Shown one piece after another: positions 11,230-22,960 of a stretch of 64,000 nucleotides of DNA. The translations under genes were made by a program, and so were the position numbers. The notes beneath the pieces were generated by a model. It searched no databases and was not told the DNA's origin. It worked only from the letters and a program-made list of their open reading frames with translations. Positions within the stretch are counted from its first letter, which is position 1, and each line of letters starts with the position of its first letter. Source of the stretch: Acanthacorydalis orientalis (lineage: Eukaryota; Arthropoda; Insecta; Megaloptera; Corydalidae); assembly GCA_034766995.1 (NCBI GenBank), contig CM068315.1, positions 23,435,562 through 23,499,561 of the forward strand, given 5' to 3'.

Positions 11230-12648
11230 ACCTTTACATTACATTATCAATATATATATATATATATATTTTTGTGGTTTCACACACAAGAAAATTCCAA
11301 GATTCGCTTTAAACTGGATAAAGGAGACTATGAATTTTTATCCTTGACCGAAGAAAAAATACATACATGTAAATGATTGAAATGAAATAATTTTTTTTTT
11401 AGAATATTTTCATGACTTATTATCAAAGTTCTTATTCATTTTACTTAATCACCAATAATGTATATTTTCGAAAAAGAAACACCTAATTATATTCTTACCA
11501 AATCATTTAAGTGTTGTATTCAATAAAAACATATTAATTCGATATTCGAAAACACATTTATCTCGCGTATAAATCTTCATACTGTTAAGATATCTTTCTG
11601 AATCTGCTAGAAAATTCTGTTTACTGTCACAAACTTACGTGATATTTTACCTAAGCGACGTATGACAAGCTCGGCGTCGTTCAATAAGTCCACTAGCGTC
11701 GACTTGGAAATGAAAAAGTTTTTATTTGTGTTTGTACATACACTTTAGATGTTTACTGTGTCAACTTATTTTGTTGATAGAACGTTTATGATGGATCTGT
11801 CTGATATTGAATGGTGTCATCTGATTTTTTTCCACCATTGATTGTGTGTCGAGCTTGTAAGCAATGAATGGATTGAATGTAAAATTTAAGGCATACACCG
11901 TACTTTCTTTTTGAATAAGAAATGTGCAAATGTGTTTTGCAAAAGACCTGTATTGTATTACATTAGTGAATTGATTCAGTGTGTATTTTACATTCAATTT
12001 TTGTCGATTGAGACGTTTTATTCAAGATGAATTCTGTATCGAATTTACTATATACAACTGAATTAAAATTGAATTAAATAGCAATTTAATCAAAAATATT
12101 TTCTATATTACATTCTTTTAAAATGAATCACTATTATATCGATTCATTTGCAAATTTCTAATTTTTGTAATAAAAAAATATTTCAAGATAAAACGATAAG
12201 GTAATAATTTTTTTCATATTTCATATTTAAATTTTAATATTTTTATTAAAAAATTACAAGTTAAAGTGAGCTGAGTTCAAAAGAAGCACTAATATTATAT
12301 TTTTATGAATTGAATAATTTGATGTCATATATTTTAATTACAATTAATATATTAATTTTTTTCTAAGTTACATATCCTTCATTCATTGTTCTTTTCATAA
12401 ATAAATGAAAATTAATATAAAATTTAATATCGAAACTGTGGAACGATGTACAACAAAGAATATATGCTTGAGAGCTACGAGTAAACTAGAAATTGGAATT
12501 AATTAAAATCGAGTCCTTTGTTATCGTTATATTATTAGAGAAAATGCAATATGCAAAAAATAATGAATCTTTTAATTATTGATTTGGCATTTTAAGTGAG
12601 TGTAATCGTTCTTTTTATTTTTATGAAAATATCTGTCTGAATACATAC

Positions 12649-12650
<2 letters not shown>
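11230..12650. other. No recognised gene
   Basis: A short (TA)n at 11250-11270, then AT-rich DNA. The patch 11640-11710 (AAGCGACGTATGACAAGCTC, GGCGTCGTTC) is locally GC-richer. No reading frame resembles a known protein. Confidence 0.45.

Positions 12651-12651
<1 letters not shown>

Positions 12652-12682
<31 letters not shown>
12652..12682. repeat. (TA)n microsatellite
   Basis: About 31 bp, shortly upstream of the tandem array of about 380-bp units. Confidence 0.93.
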
Positions 12683-12686
<4 letters not shown>

Positions 12687-12789
12687 TTTAATTTTGTTAA
12701 TTTTTTAATTGTTACATAGATTTATTAGTAGATCTTGATTTTTTAAAAATAATTAATAATTGATTGAGACTAAAATTGAGAAAAAAACT

Positions 12790-13850
12790 AAATAAATTAA
12801 AAACTTAAACGGAACAATAACTGATATTTAAATTTAATATTATTTTTACCTAAGTAAGAAGTATATTATATAAATAATAGTTAAAAAGTATTTAATAATA
12901 ATTAATAACCGAAATCAATATTTAATAAAAGTCAGTATGAGATATTATTTACAAAAGTATGAAACAAACAGTTTGAATATATTTAGAAGATTTTATAATA
13001 TATAAAATTAAAAATAGAATGGACAGAATTAGAGATTACAAGAGAAAATTGGAACAAAGTAGTGTGAATAATTAATATTTAAATATTTTATTGGTTATAT
13101 TTGTGTGTGAATAGGTTAAAAAAATTCCAGATACAGAAAAAATCATAATACTTGAGAATTATGCGAATAAAAATATCTGAGATTTGAATTAATTTTTTTT
13201 TATACAACTATGAAACGAAGAAGTATTTTATATAATTCATTATAGTAAATTATTCAAGAATAATTAGTAATCAAAATTATTATCTAAGCAGTAATCAATA
13301 ACAGTCAGTAAAAGATTTTATAAAACTATTATTTACAAAATTATAAAAGAAAACAGTTCTTGAAACAAGTGTAGAAATGAATACATTTATAAGATTTTAT
13401 ACAAAATTGAAAATAGAATGGAAATAATTAAAGATAGAAAATTTATAATCAGATATTTTATCGAATATTTGTGTGAATATCATTTAAGAAATTAGGTATT
13501 GGGATTTTTCTTGAACTAAATTTACATTTTTGGATATAGAAGAAGCATAGGACCTGACAATTAAATGAATAAAAAAATATTTGAAGTTTAAATTTAATCT
13601 TTTTTTATATGACTATGAAACGATGATGTACTTTATGGAACTCAATATTATACAGTACTTAAGTAATCAAGGTATATTCAATAATAGTCAGTAAAGGATA
13701 TTATTTATAAAAAAATAGAGAGTCTTTGTTATACATTTACAAGGGTTTACATGTAATAGACAAATAAAAGAGAAATAATTAAACTGATTTCAATCAGATT
13801 TAATATATTTTAAAGCACTAAAAATGAAATGCTCTGAATATATATTTTTT
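12790..13850. repeat. Diverged tandem array, about 380-bp units
   Basis: Three units share an ordered set of motifs. The anchor GTCAGTA followed by a GATATTATTTA-like stretch lies at 12931, 13303 and 13687 (spacings 372 and 384). An ACTATGAAACGA block precedes it in units 2 and 3, and AAAATAGAATGGA follows it in units 1 and 2. Units are heavily diverged by indels and have no coding capacity. Confidence 0.7.
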
Positions 13851-14244
13851 TCTGAACGAATTTTTAATTTATTACATTGTTTTATTACATACTTAATATA
13901 TATATATATATTTCTATAGATAAAAAATTAATTGTTGTACTCAAAAATTTTCAACTGTCCTTTTGATTCAATAATTATTTCGAATCAGGCTCAAATTATC
14001 TGTGAAATACTTAAATATAGAAACTTAATTGTTAAATTTTCTCGAGATTTGATCTTGTTAAATATTTATAGACAGTAATTATCATTAAAATAACTCGGTC
14101 AGAAAAACAAATTAAGGTAGAAACAATAAGAAGTTATTTAAATCAAAGATGTCAAGTTTCTAAGTTAATAATTGGAATGGAATTGAATAGCTGTCTTTGT
14201 GTGTCTCAAATAACAAATTACGTCTTTAATAACATTTTTATTAG

Positions 14245-14329
<85 letters not shown>
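14245..14329. repeat. (TA)n(TG)n microsatellite
   Basis: About 72 bp of TA followed by (GT)6-type DNA. Confidence 0.96.
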
Positions 14330-14330
<1 letters not shown>

Positions 14331-14428
14331 ATAATAGACAAGTGCTACATAAAACTGATAATTAAATACATAACATTTAAGATATTAACTGTGTTTGGAG
14401 GAATTTAATTAATTAGTATCAGCTTGTG

Positions 14429-14429
<1 letters not shown>

Positions 14430-14488
<59 letters not shown>

Positions 14489-14489
14489 C

Positions 14490-14551
<62 letters not shown>
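14430..14551. repeat. Long (TA)n with TACA interruptions
   Basis: About 120 bp with regular CATATATATA interruptions. It ends about 115 bp before the mariner at 14666. Confidence 0.96.
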
Positions 14552-14553
<2 letters not shown>

Positions 14554-14665
14554 CTAGATACTTTACTTCAGGGAGGACGGAGATTATTAACTGAATACTG
14601 ATCGTAACTTATTTATTTATTCAATGTATCTCTTTATAAAAATATTTCAGAATTTAAATGCATTA

Positions 14666-15928
14666 TGTGTACGAATTAATTCGGTGCTTTTAAATTGAAT
14701 CGAGCATAGCTCTGATTTAAATAAAAATATTTTCTCGTCGTTCTAGGATTTTGAAATGAAAACATTAACATTTGAAAAGACCATATATATTGGCCAAATA
14801 GATGACACAGCCTCACAAAACAGTAGTGAACTCGATGGAATCCGAAAATCAATATATTAGGTATTGCATACTTTTCGCATTTCAGTTGAAGGAAAATGCT
14901 GCAAAGGTACGGGAATGATTAGTTTAGCTTTGGAAGAAATTGTTGTGGGGCACTAAACATGCAAAAATTAGTTTCAAAAGTTTCGGAGTGGTGAATTTGA
15001 TCTTTCTGATTAAGAACGTCTCGGATAAACAAAAAAAAATGGAGGCTAGGAGCTTGAGCAGCTTTTAAGTGAAAACTTTGTTCAAAGTGAACAGAAACTC
15101 GCAAAATAAGATGAAATTACACAGTAAGCAATTTCATATTGTCGATATCAGTGGGAAAAAAGTGAAAAGTTAGGCCGATTGATTTAAGATGAGTTCAGCT
15201 CGAAAAATAAAAAAGAAGATGCGATACGGCTATGACCTCACCCATAAGGTTCAAAAGAGAGGAGTTTTTGCATATAATCATAACCAGGTATGAAAAATAG
15301 GTTTTGTACGTCAATTTTAAGTATAGAAAATCAGGGATTAGACCCGGTGAGCAATTGATATCGACTCCGAAACCAAATATTCAGGCCAAACAAGTGTTAT
15401 TGTGTATTTGGTGTGATATTAAGTGTGTGGTGTATTATGAGTTACTCGAACATGGTCACATTGTAAATTCAGAGTGTTATCAATAAAAGTTCATCGACTT
15501 TAGTGACGAATTAGAAAGAAAAAGACGATTCAATGACGAACGAACAAGACAAATCATTTTGTAGCACGATAACGCTCGGGCAGACGTTTCAGAAAAGTTA
15601 TTTGTTCGTTGGGCTGGGAAATTCTCTCTCGTGCGGCATATTCCACCGGACCTGCTCTCAGCAGATTATCATCAGTTCCGATCGCTCCAGCCTCACTTGG
15701 CTGATATCCATTTGAAAACAGTGAGAGAGGTTCGAAAACGCATTGAAGACTTCATCGACTCTAGTCCTTCACTATTTTTTCGACAAGGGATTCTTCATTT
15801 ATCCGACTAATGGAGTAAAATTGTACAAAATAATGAGATATATTTTAAGGATTGAAATGTATTCCATTTTTCTGTAAATGAACATTACTTTTTTATTTAA
15901 AAAGGCACCGAATTAATTTTGTACACCT
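14666..15928 (+). mobile_element. Full-length decayed mariner, family A
   Basis: The left terminus has GTGTACGAATTAATTCGGTG (14667). The reverse complement of the right terminus has GTGTACAAAATTAATTCGGT. TA flanks both ends. At 1.26 kb it is the size of a complete mariner. It is the best available parent for the short derivatives at 29260-29755 and 39813-40309 and the end fragment near 58.1 kb, which share its ends. I label the group family A for this window only. Confidence 0.88.
14880..15860 (+). pseudogene. Mariner transposase pseudogene (family A)
   Basis: The coding signal is spread over three frames by many indels. Visible in order: FQLKENAAK (N-terminal HTH), a KFRSGEFDL-like stretch, a KVLLCIW-like stretch (about 15,390), then SLGWEILS followed by a degraded PYSPDLAPSDY block (about 15,610-15,680), and finally EVRKRIEDFIDS and FFRQGI. 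The order and spacing are those of a mariner transposase of about 345 residues. No catalytic triad is intact. Confidence 0.75.
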
Positions 15929-15929
15929 T

Positions 15930-16560
15930 ATATATCAATGGAAAAGTATCAGTTTGAAAAAAATACCACTAGTTTATTCAATTCGATTAGTAGTTAAAAC
16001 GAAACAAACAGATAACATCTACATGACACAAGTCAATATTTGTCAAAACATTTATACGGGTTCAGTGTGAACGAAGTTTCGAAACTATATCCCGTTCTAA
16101 CGACGATTAGTTACGAAACAAACGTATCCAGAAATGTATGTGTCGTAGAGTGAATGTAAAAGACTAAGGTTCAACAGAAACAATATTGGAATGCTAATTT
16201 AATGGTTACGGGTTCGATTTAATTAACCCGTCAGATATATCTTTACGCCTCTCAAATTGAAAATATACATATATTTTATCGAAGGCTGCAAACGTGAGGG
16301 GATGTCTTTTTCGAGATGGAATTTAGATTTGAGTTTAATTTATTGTAATCTGCATTGTGTCCGGTTGATGTGGGTTGAATTCAAGTAATCAATAATGGTT
16401 GTACAAGTCTGTTTGTATTAAAATTTAGGATGGAATTTAATGATGCTTTAAATGTACAATCTGTTCTCAAACCACACACTCTTTATATACAAGTATGTGA
16501 AGAGATAGTGGAGACGTGTGTGCATGTTTTCAAATACTTACTATTTATAGATTTAAATTT
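15930..16560. other. No recognised gene
   Basis: Mixed-composition DNA. 16080-16260 is locally GC-richer (TATCCCGTTCTAACGACGAT, GGTTACGGGTTCG) without an open frame of interest. Confidence 0.4.
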
Positions 16561-16765
16561 TTTGTTGCTTATGATGTTTATCTGATCGAATCGGCATCGA
16601 AATATATATAAATAGTAAGAAAAAATGATCGATTAATGGTTTATTGAACATTCTTGACTAGAAAATGTTTAGTTGTTTGTTGAATGCGAAAAGAATTCGT
16701 TCGTGAGTGTAAATTCAGTTAGTGTCAGAACTGTATTGTGAGAATACTCGAATTTAAAATAAATC
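16560..16765. repeat. Foldback repeat, core plus right arm
   Basis: GAATCGGCATCGAAATAT (core), then TTTATTGAACATTCTTGACT, AAAATGTTTAGTTGTTTGTT, GAATTCGTTCGTGAG and TTAGTGTCAGAACTGTATTG. This copy shows the outer end of the arm best. Confidence 0.6.
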
Positions 16766-16769
16766 TCCA

Positions 16770-17232
16770 TTTTTTTATTTTCTCAGATAGTTTTCATACA
16801 GACAGATACGTGTGTTTATTTGTAAAAAAGTCAGTAAATAGATTTACACATCAGTATAAAGTTATTTTATTTGAGATTACACTTACAGTTCGAACATCAT
16901 TCGAGAAGTCGGTGTAATAAGCGAACGAAACTACACTACTAAACCATTGAAAATGGAATACACTCACACATATACATAGAAGAGTATAAAATTCCGGTGA
17001 AGTCACTCTATACAGAGTACATTCAATGAAAAAAGATTTTGTGCTGATACAGTGCCTTGAAAGTTTATTTCGCCAAATTCACATTTATATTATCTGAATA
17101 GTTATTTTGTATTTTATTGCTGTAATTTATTAGGTACGTGGTACTAGATTTTTTGTGTGATAAGAATAAGCTAAATGCAGAATGAGTTGTAATATAATAA
17201 TTTTTTTTTTCTCTCTCATGAAGAACATCGAG

Positions 17233-17234
<2 letters not shown>
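16770..17234. other. No recognised gene
   Basis: AT-rich DNA with no reading frame or repeat I recognise. Confidence 0.4.

Positions 17235-17270
<36 letters not shown>
17235..17270. repeat. (TA)n microsatellite
   Basis: About 35 bp at the lower-coordinate edge of the hAT relic. Confidence 0.95.
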
Positions 17271-17272
<2 letters not shown>

Positions 17273-17404
17273 GTTCTCAGAGAAAATGTGAGACCTGGGG
17301 TATCCGATATTTTTGAAGTACTTTAAAATTGAAAACTATGGGGAAGAAAATATAAAATACTTTTGCCTGTTCAATGATATTTAATACTTATTCATGCATA
17401 AAAA

Positions 17405-17890
17405 TTATTTAACAGGAGCTTTTTGCGTTTTAGCGCTAGAAAATTCAGTTATCATTTCAGAAACATCTAAAATACGGGCTGCATGGTAATTTATGTTTAG
17501 CGTCGCCAGTCCATTTAGTCGTTCCTGACTCGATGTCGATTGTAGAAAGTTTTAACCTTTTTCATAACACCAAATGACTTTTCTCCTTCTGCTATACTCA
17601 CAGGTATGGTTAAAAAATTCGAAGCATGATCACTGTATTAGGTAATATATTTAGGAATCCCAAGTCGATGATCTCTTTAAATAATTCTACCGGTTTCGTG
17701 CCTCGTTTAAAATTATATTCGTAGACATGCTTGAGCAGTATTAATTCTTCTCTAGTTTCTTCTTCACTTATTTCATTTTCATATTTCTTTTGTAATAATT
17801 TCGCTCTTGAAACTATTTTCTCCTTATTCCATTTTCTTAAATTTACATAACATTTCGCAAAAATTGCAAAAAGACGAAAAAGTTAAGCAC
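17405..17890 (-). pseudogene. hAT transposase C-terminal (dimerisation) domain
   Basis: Minus-strand frames read KIVSRAKLLQKKYENEISEE, then ETREELILLKHVYEYNFKRG, TKPVELFKEIIDLGFLNILP, then after a frameshift LTIPVSIAEGEKSFGVMKKV, and after a second frameshift SSQERLNGLATLNINYHAAR to a stop at 17405. The LTIPVS..GE+SF and RLNGLA signatures identify the hAT C-terminal dimerisation region, closest to ZMYM1-like or 52-kDa-repressor-like transposases. Two frameshifts, no further upstream domain, no intact start. The identification is strong, function is lost. Confidence 0.88.
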
Positions 17891-17968
17891 TACAATTACA
17901 ACAGTTCTAGTAAAACATCAAATAAAAGATAAGTACTATAATTTCAATAATGCAGCTCGTTTATTTGT

Positions 17969-17969
<1 letters not shown>

Positions 17970-18031
<62 letters not shown>
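17970..18031. repeat. (TA)n microsatellite
   Basis: About 62 bp lying inside the hAT relic, between its 5'-end block and its coding block. Confidence 0.96.
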
Positions 18032-18036
<5 letters not shown>

Positions 18037-18157
18037 AAATGTTATATAAATTGCATACAAATGATGTCTTTTTTTCTAACAGATCGAGTTAAAAATTGAA
18101 GCCCCTAAAATTGCGAGTCCTGGGGCAACTGCTTCTCTTAACCTCCCTCTGATAAGA

Positions 18158-18161
<4 letters not shown>

Positions 18162-18198
<37 letters not shown>

Positions 18199-18238
18199 GT
18201 AATTTATATTTATATATATATAAATATATAAATTACGT
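18162..18238. repeat. (TA)n plus AT palindrome
   Basis: (TA)n followed by a palindrome whose arms read ACGTAATTTATATTTATATA and its complement (about 18197-18238). Such DNA can extrude as a cruciform. Confidence 0.85.
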
Positions 18239-18481
18239 TTAATATTGGCACCATATGTATCTTACAGACTGAGGATTGGAGAGATAGTCACGTCAGTAAG
18301 TACGAGCTTTTGCTCGTGTCGATATTATCTCTTCCGACATTATGCATTACGCCTCTCATCATCTAACCATATCTCTGCAATCATCAAGTAACTATTATTT
18401 CTGTGAATATTCAATTTATTATAAACAATAAATAAACTATCTCCTCTGCGTTCTGAAAGTGTATTTTAATATCCATAAATC

Positions 18482-18486
<5 letters not shown>

Positions 18487-18550
<64 letters not shown>
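18487..18550. repeat. (TA)n microsatellite
   Basis: About 64 bp followed by ACCCACACACACACC. No transposon end is recognised beside it. Confidence 0.96.
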
Positions 18551-18552
<2 letters not shown>

Positions 18553-19642
18553 CACACACACACCAGAACATGAAACATCTAGACACATTCAAAGTTTCTC
18601 TCAATGATCGGGTATACGAGCATCTCCCGGAAGATTAATCAATCTCATACTTTTCGTAAAGTTTTATTATCATATTTTCGCACTTTCTCAAAAATCTACA
18701 CGCATTCTGACACATTTGAATAAAATGCGCGTGATGTATAACCGAACTTGTGTGATGTATGTTTTTTACAGTTGATCGGACAAGTTCACATTGTCGGATA
18801 TCATTTGGATGAGGGGTGACTTTTTAACACGGGTAGTCGTTCCTGTTAAATTCTTTTTAGAATAAGAAATGTGTGTTTCTATCAAAGAATAAAACTTGGT
18901 GGTTTTTTTTGAAAAAAAAATATTTGCGGTATTCATTTCAAATGTATAAAAGATAAAGGAGGAGGTGGGTTTGAATATCCAATATTTTATTTAAAATATT
19001 AGAAAAATGTTTTTTGTTTTTGTATTTTTGTAAAGATGTTAGAGTGATTAGAGAAAAGATGTGTTCTTAATACTATTTTATTTCATACAAACAATATAAT
19101 TAATATATAAAACTTTTTTAGTGATAATATTAGAAAACCCTTAAAAGATAACTTAATGAATTTTTCTCTTTCTCTCTTTGTATATATATATATATATACA
19201 CATATATAAATAAATAGAGGAATAACCCAATTTACGAATGGCTTACGTTCCGCAAAATTGCGACTTAACTTGAAACGGATTAAATCGAATCAAATTGTAC
19301 ATACGAGTATACTAAGCAAAATTTAAGTCACATAATTTGAAATAACATATTTACATATGGATATGTGTATATTATGGAAATTTATTTACAAATTAATAGA
19401 TATTTTTGCATGTACATATTATATGTAGATAGAAATATATTTCACAAGAATATTATACAACATATGTACATTGGTCATATGTCTTTGTTAATTTAAGTTC
19501 TTAATTAATACATGCTTTTATCTAAAGTGATAGTACTAGGCAATAATGAATATAGAGAGAAATAATATCGAGTCGAGGTGGACATTTTTTACGACTTAAG
19601 TGTGAAATGTCTTTAAACGAAATGTCTTAAATCTGGGTATTC

Positions 19643-19644
<2 letters not shown>
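18551..19644. other. No recognised gene
   Basis: AT-rich DNA with a short (TA)n at about 19181-19210. 18780-18850 is locally GC-richer (TCGGATATCATTTGGATGAG) but not open. No family was recognised. Confidence 0.4.

Positions 19645-19717
<73 letters not shown>
19645..19717. repeat. (TA)n microsatellite
   Basis: About 73 bp, running straight into the left inverted repeat of the mariner at 19718. Confidence 0.97.
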
Positions 19718-19718
<1 letters not shown>

Positions 19719-21009
19719 GAGGGTGGTCCCAGAAGTACCCGGCCTGACCTAGAGATGGCGGTAGTTGTTTGAAAAATATCACTGTATTAGAAAGTACACA
19801 ATCTATAAAGCATATGTTTCAAGTTTGAGGACGCCACGTTGTTTAGTATTCGTTTGGCAGCCATCAATAGTGAACGTTTTCAGTGAATTTATGAAACTGG
19901 AGAAAATTGGTCATCGTTACGTGATACAATACTTTTATTTGAAAGGCCTCAGCCTAACCAATATAAAACCTGAACTGGATTCTACTCTGGGCGAGTCTGT
20001 TCCTTCGTTTACAACAGTGAAATATTGGGTAGCAGAGTTTAAACGAGGCCGTACGAGCTGCCAAGACGAGCATCGCAGTGGTCGACCAAATGAGGTGACG
20101 ACTCCAGAAATGGTGAAGAAAATCCACAAAGCGGTACTGGATGATCGTCGACTGAAAGTGCGCGAGCTAGCAGACATAGTAGGCATTTCAAAAAGTGCGG
20201 TACATCGCATATTATCTGAAAATTTGGACATGAGAAAGCTGTGTGCAAGATGGGTGCCGCGTTTGCTCACACTCGAGCAAAAACAGTGTCGTGAAGATGT
20301 TTCAATTGAGTGTTTAGCGATGTTTCACAGCAACAGAGCAGAATTTTTGCGCCGTTTCATGACCATGGATGAAACATGGGTCCATCACTTCACACCCGAG
20401 ACAAAAGAACAATCAAAACAATGGACTGAAAAGGGAGAACCGGCTCCAAAGAACGCGAATACCGTTTCATCTGCAGGAAAGGTCATGGCGTCGGTTTTTT
20501 GGGATGCGCGTGGGATAATTTTCATTGACTATCTTGAAAAAGGAAATACTATTAACGTCGAGTATTATGCGAACTTATTGCAACGTTTGAGCGAAGAAAT
20601 CAAGCAAAAACGGCCGCATTTGGCTAAGAAGAAAGCGTTGTTTCATCAAGACAATGCACCAGTTCACAAATCCGTTATTGCAATGGCCAAAATTAATGAA
20701 TTAAAGTTTGAATTGCTACCTCATGCACCCTATTCGCCAGAGTTAGCCCCCTCGGATTATTTTCTGTTCCCAAACTTGAAAAAATGGCTCAGTGGTCAAA
20801 GATTTCCCAATGATGGAGAGTGATGTCGGCAGTTAATGGGTATTTTCAGGAGCAAGGCAGTTCTTATTATAAAAAGGGTATTGAACTTATTGAACATCGC
20901 TGGGAAAAGTGTATAGAGTTGAAAGGAGATTATGTTGAAAAATAAATATATTTTTTTCCAAAATTTTTGTGTTTTCTTTGTTGGGTCGGGTACTTCTGGG
21001 ACCACCCTC

Positions 21010-21010
<1 letters not shown>
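19718..21010 (+). mobile_element. Near-intact mariner, 1293 bp
   Basis: Left terminus CGAGGGTGGTCCCAGAAGTA (19718) continues CCCG. The reverse complement of the right terminus is identical over these 24 bases and then diverges. The element sits inside TA on both sides, within a split (TA)n tract. Its GC content is clearly higher than the surroundings. Perfect terminal repeats and one nearly open frame mark it as the youngest mariner in the window. Confidence 0.95.
19891..20823 (+). CDS. Mariner transposase (DD34D), C-terminus frameshifted
   Basis: DNA transposase that cuts and pastes its own element at TA sites in the nucleus. Start chosen at ATG 19891 (MKLEKIGHRYVIQYFYLKGL), where similarity to mauritiana-type mariners begins; the frame is open further upstream to 19765. 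First HTH with VPSFTTVKYWVAEFKRGRTS; second HTH with VRELADIVGISKSAVHRILS; linker CARWVPRLLT; catalytic Asp in TMDETWVHHF, HQDNAPVH and APSDYFLFP, the last two 34 residues apart. The frame stops at 20823 after NDGE. One missing base near 20820 puts the usual tail in another frame: VMSAVNGYFQEQGSSYYKKG to GDYVEK and a stop at 20943-20945. All catalytic residues are present, but about 40 C-terminal residues are lost, so activity is doubtful. Confidence 0.93.
   Translation: MKLEKIGHRYVIQYFYLKGLSLTNIKPELDSTLGESVPSFTTVKYWVAEFKRGRTSCQDEHRSGRPNEVTTPEMVKKIHKAVLDDRRLKVRELADIVGISKSAVHRILSENLDMRKLCARWVPRLLTLEQKQCREDVSIECLAMFHSNRAEFLRRFMTMDETWVHHFTPETKEQSKQWTEKGEPAPKNANTVSSAGKVMASVFWDARGIIFIDYLEKGNTINVEYYANLLQRLSEEIKQKRPHLAKKKALFHQDNAPVHKSVIAMAKINELKFELLPHAPYSPELAPSDYFLFPNLKKWLSGQRFPNDGE

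Positions 21011-21072
<62 letters not shown>
21011..21072. repeat. (TA)n microsatellite
   Basis: About 62 bp between the mariner's right end and the RTE relic. With 19645-19717 it looks like one ancestral tract split by the mariner. Confidence 0.97.
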
Positions 21073-21074
<2 letters not shown>

Positions 21075-21622
21075 CAATATAATCATCATCAACCTCTGGC
21101 AATTCACTGCTGGAAGAAAAGCCTCTTTTATGATCTTCCATTTTGTACGATAGAATGCATTTCTTTCCTTAGATATCCAATATTTTTTTAATTTCCTTAC
21201 CCCCTCTGTTTATTGGTCTCTTTCTATACCTTTTTATATTACTTGCTCCCCAGTTAATAATTTCTGTTGTCCATCGGTTGTCGTTTCTTCTTTCAACATG
21301 CCCCACCCATTTCCATTTCAGACTCTTCACTCTTCTTATTACATCTGTGACTTCTGTCTGTTTTCGTGTCCATTCTATTCTTTTGCTATTTCTTCTTGTT
21401 ATTCCTAGCATTTTTCCATGCTTCTCTGCGTTGTTTGAAGTCACTGAATGATTTTGACGTTAAGCATCTATGTTTCGCTGACGTAGATCAGAACTGATTG
21501 TATATATTGATCAAATATTGTTTTCTTCAGACAGAGTGGGATTGTTGATGTAATATCGAGGAGTTTTGACCAAATTAGCTCCATGCTATTTTTATTCTTC
21601 TGTTTACTTCTTCGATGAATGA

Positions 21623-21625
<3 letters not shown>
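21073..21625 (-). pseudogene. RTE-type LINE reverse transcriptase, C-terminal tail
   Basis: Minus strand. About 21,540-21,470 reads PLCLKKTIFDQYIQSVLIYV then SET, the end of the RT domain. 21,444-21,169 then reads EKHGKMLGITRRNSKRIEWT, KQTEVTDVIRRVKSLKWKWV and GHVERRNDNRWTTEIINWGA. The LKWKW.GH.-R..D.RWT motif is the hallmark C-terminus of RTE/craniofacial-development-protein-2-like LINE ORFs. Stops and a frameshift interrupt it, and only the 3' end is present, as in 5'-truncated LINE insertions. It lies between two (TA)n tracts. Confidence 0.85.

Positions 21626-21626
<1 letters not shown>

Positions 21627-21668
<42 letters not shown>
21627..21668. repeat. (TA)n microsatellite
   Basis: About 42 bp at the upstream (5') side of the RTE relic. 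Confidence 0.95.
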
Positions 21669-21669
<1 letters not shown>

Positions 21670-21672
<3 letters not shown>

Positions 21673-22960
21673 TATAATTTGTTTTTAAACTAATAATGTC
21701 TATTGAAAAAAAATAATTAAAAACGTGTTATCAAAAGATGAATTAATATAAAACACTAATATTGTCGATCGCTGTTTATTAAAATCTGTTATTGCTAAAC
21801 TCATATTTACTTTTAATTTGAAAAAACTTGATCAGTTTAAATATTCATTAACTGTATTCGGTCAAAACCGTCGATATATATTATTATCGAGTTAACTGAA
21901 GATTTTTTTATCAGTTACTTGTACTGATGTCCTAATCAATTTAAATTCTCTTGTTAGGCAACAAGTTAAAATTTATGTATAATTAAGTTCAAACATAACG
22001 GAAAGTTTTCTCGACAAAGTAAAGAAAATCATGAAAATTAGACACGAGTAACTTTCTTTACAAGATATCAAAGAAGTTGAACGAGAAGAAAAAAGAAGCC
22101 ATTTATTTTTATTATATTTAAGGAAAATGAAAATTTTCAGATAAATATTTTAATAGGAAATATATACTCGTTTAGAAAGAAATCTACACATTCTGAAAAT
22201 GTACAGGATTTGTAATATTTTTTAATTGTTTTATATTTAAAAGCATTAATGTTGAAGATAATTCCATAACTAAAATTTCAAATACTCGAATTTACAAGAA
22301 TTAAATCATTATATAAACTGTCAATCCATATTTGTATTTTAACAGTGCAGAAATCTTTATATTACACAATTTATATTTCATTTTAGTTTATTATTAAAAA
22401 CAGTTCAATTTTCGTTTTTATAATTTATATTTTTTTTGGAATTAAATATACGATTTTCTTATTTCTCAAATTTAACAGTCCATAAAATAAATACAAATCG
22501 GAAATTAAAACAGAGATGAATTACAATAGAAACATATGTGAAATAAATATAAACCTTATCGTTTATTTCAATTAAAAAATATGAAATTAACCAGATATAG
22601 TAGACGAGCAGATGTTCAAAAATTATACCTGTTCTAACTTAATTATATCAGACAAAAATTGAAGTAGAAGCAAAATTAATCAATCAATAAATGACAAAAA
22701 TGTAAATATCATACACTGTTTTCATACGAATGTACGAATATAATGTTTGCGCATTGAAGTTTTTACGTTATAAAATTCTTCCTCAAATTAGTTTTTTCCA
22801 TATTTATTTTATAATATATTTTTTTCTTTTCGATATATATATATAATTTTATATTTATAGAATTCTAGGAAGTATCTGTATTTTTTTTTCTTAGTCAGAA
22901 AGGTATAAATCATTTTTAGCTGCAGAAGCGCTCTAAAACCTCAATAACTAATCAACAATA
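21670..22960. other. AT-rich, no recognised gene
   Basis: About 22050-22200 is similar to about 25630-25760 (shared ATATCAAAGAA.TTG, then TTTATTTTTATTATATT), so it is part of another dispersed repeat. Nothing coding is seen. Confidence 0.4.

Larger units (their letters stand above)
17271..18161 (-). mobile_element. hAT relic, internally deleted, minus strand
   Basis: Bounded by (TA)n on both sides and split by a third (TA)n at 17970-18031. The high-coordinate end (minus-strand 5' end) carries GAGGGAGGTTAAGAGAAGCA then GTTGCCCCAGGACTCGCAAT, a composition typical of the 5' ends of ZMYM1-like hAT elements (from memory). The low-coordinate half encodes the hAT C-terminus. The middle of the transposase is missing. 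Confidence 0.6.

Noticed and set aside
11761..11997. A 78-codon minus-strand frame in AT-rich DNA
   Set aside because: Composition and residue pattern fit chance. No family motif, no splice signals and no repeat of it elsewhere in the window.
19935..20270. Minus-strand frames of 69-111 codons inside the intact mariner
   Set aside because: They are shadows of the transposase reading frame on the plus strand.
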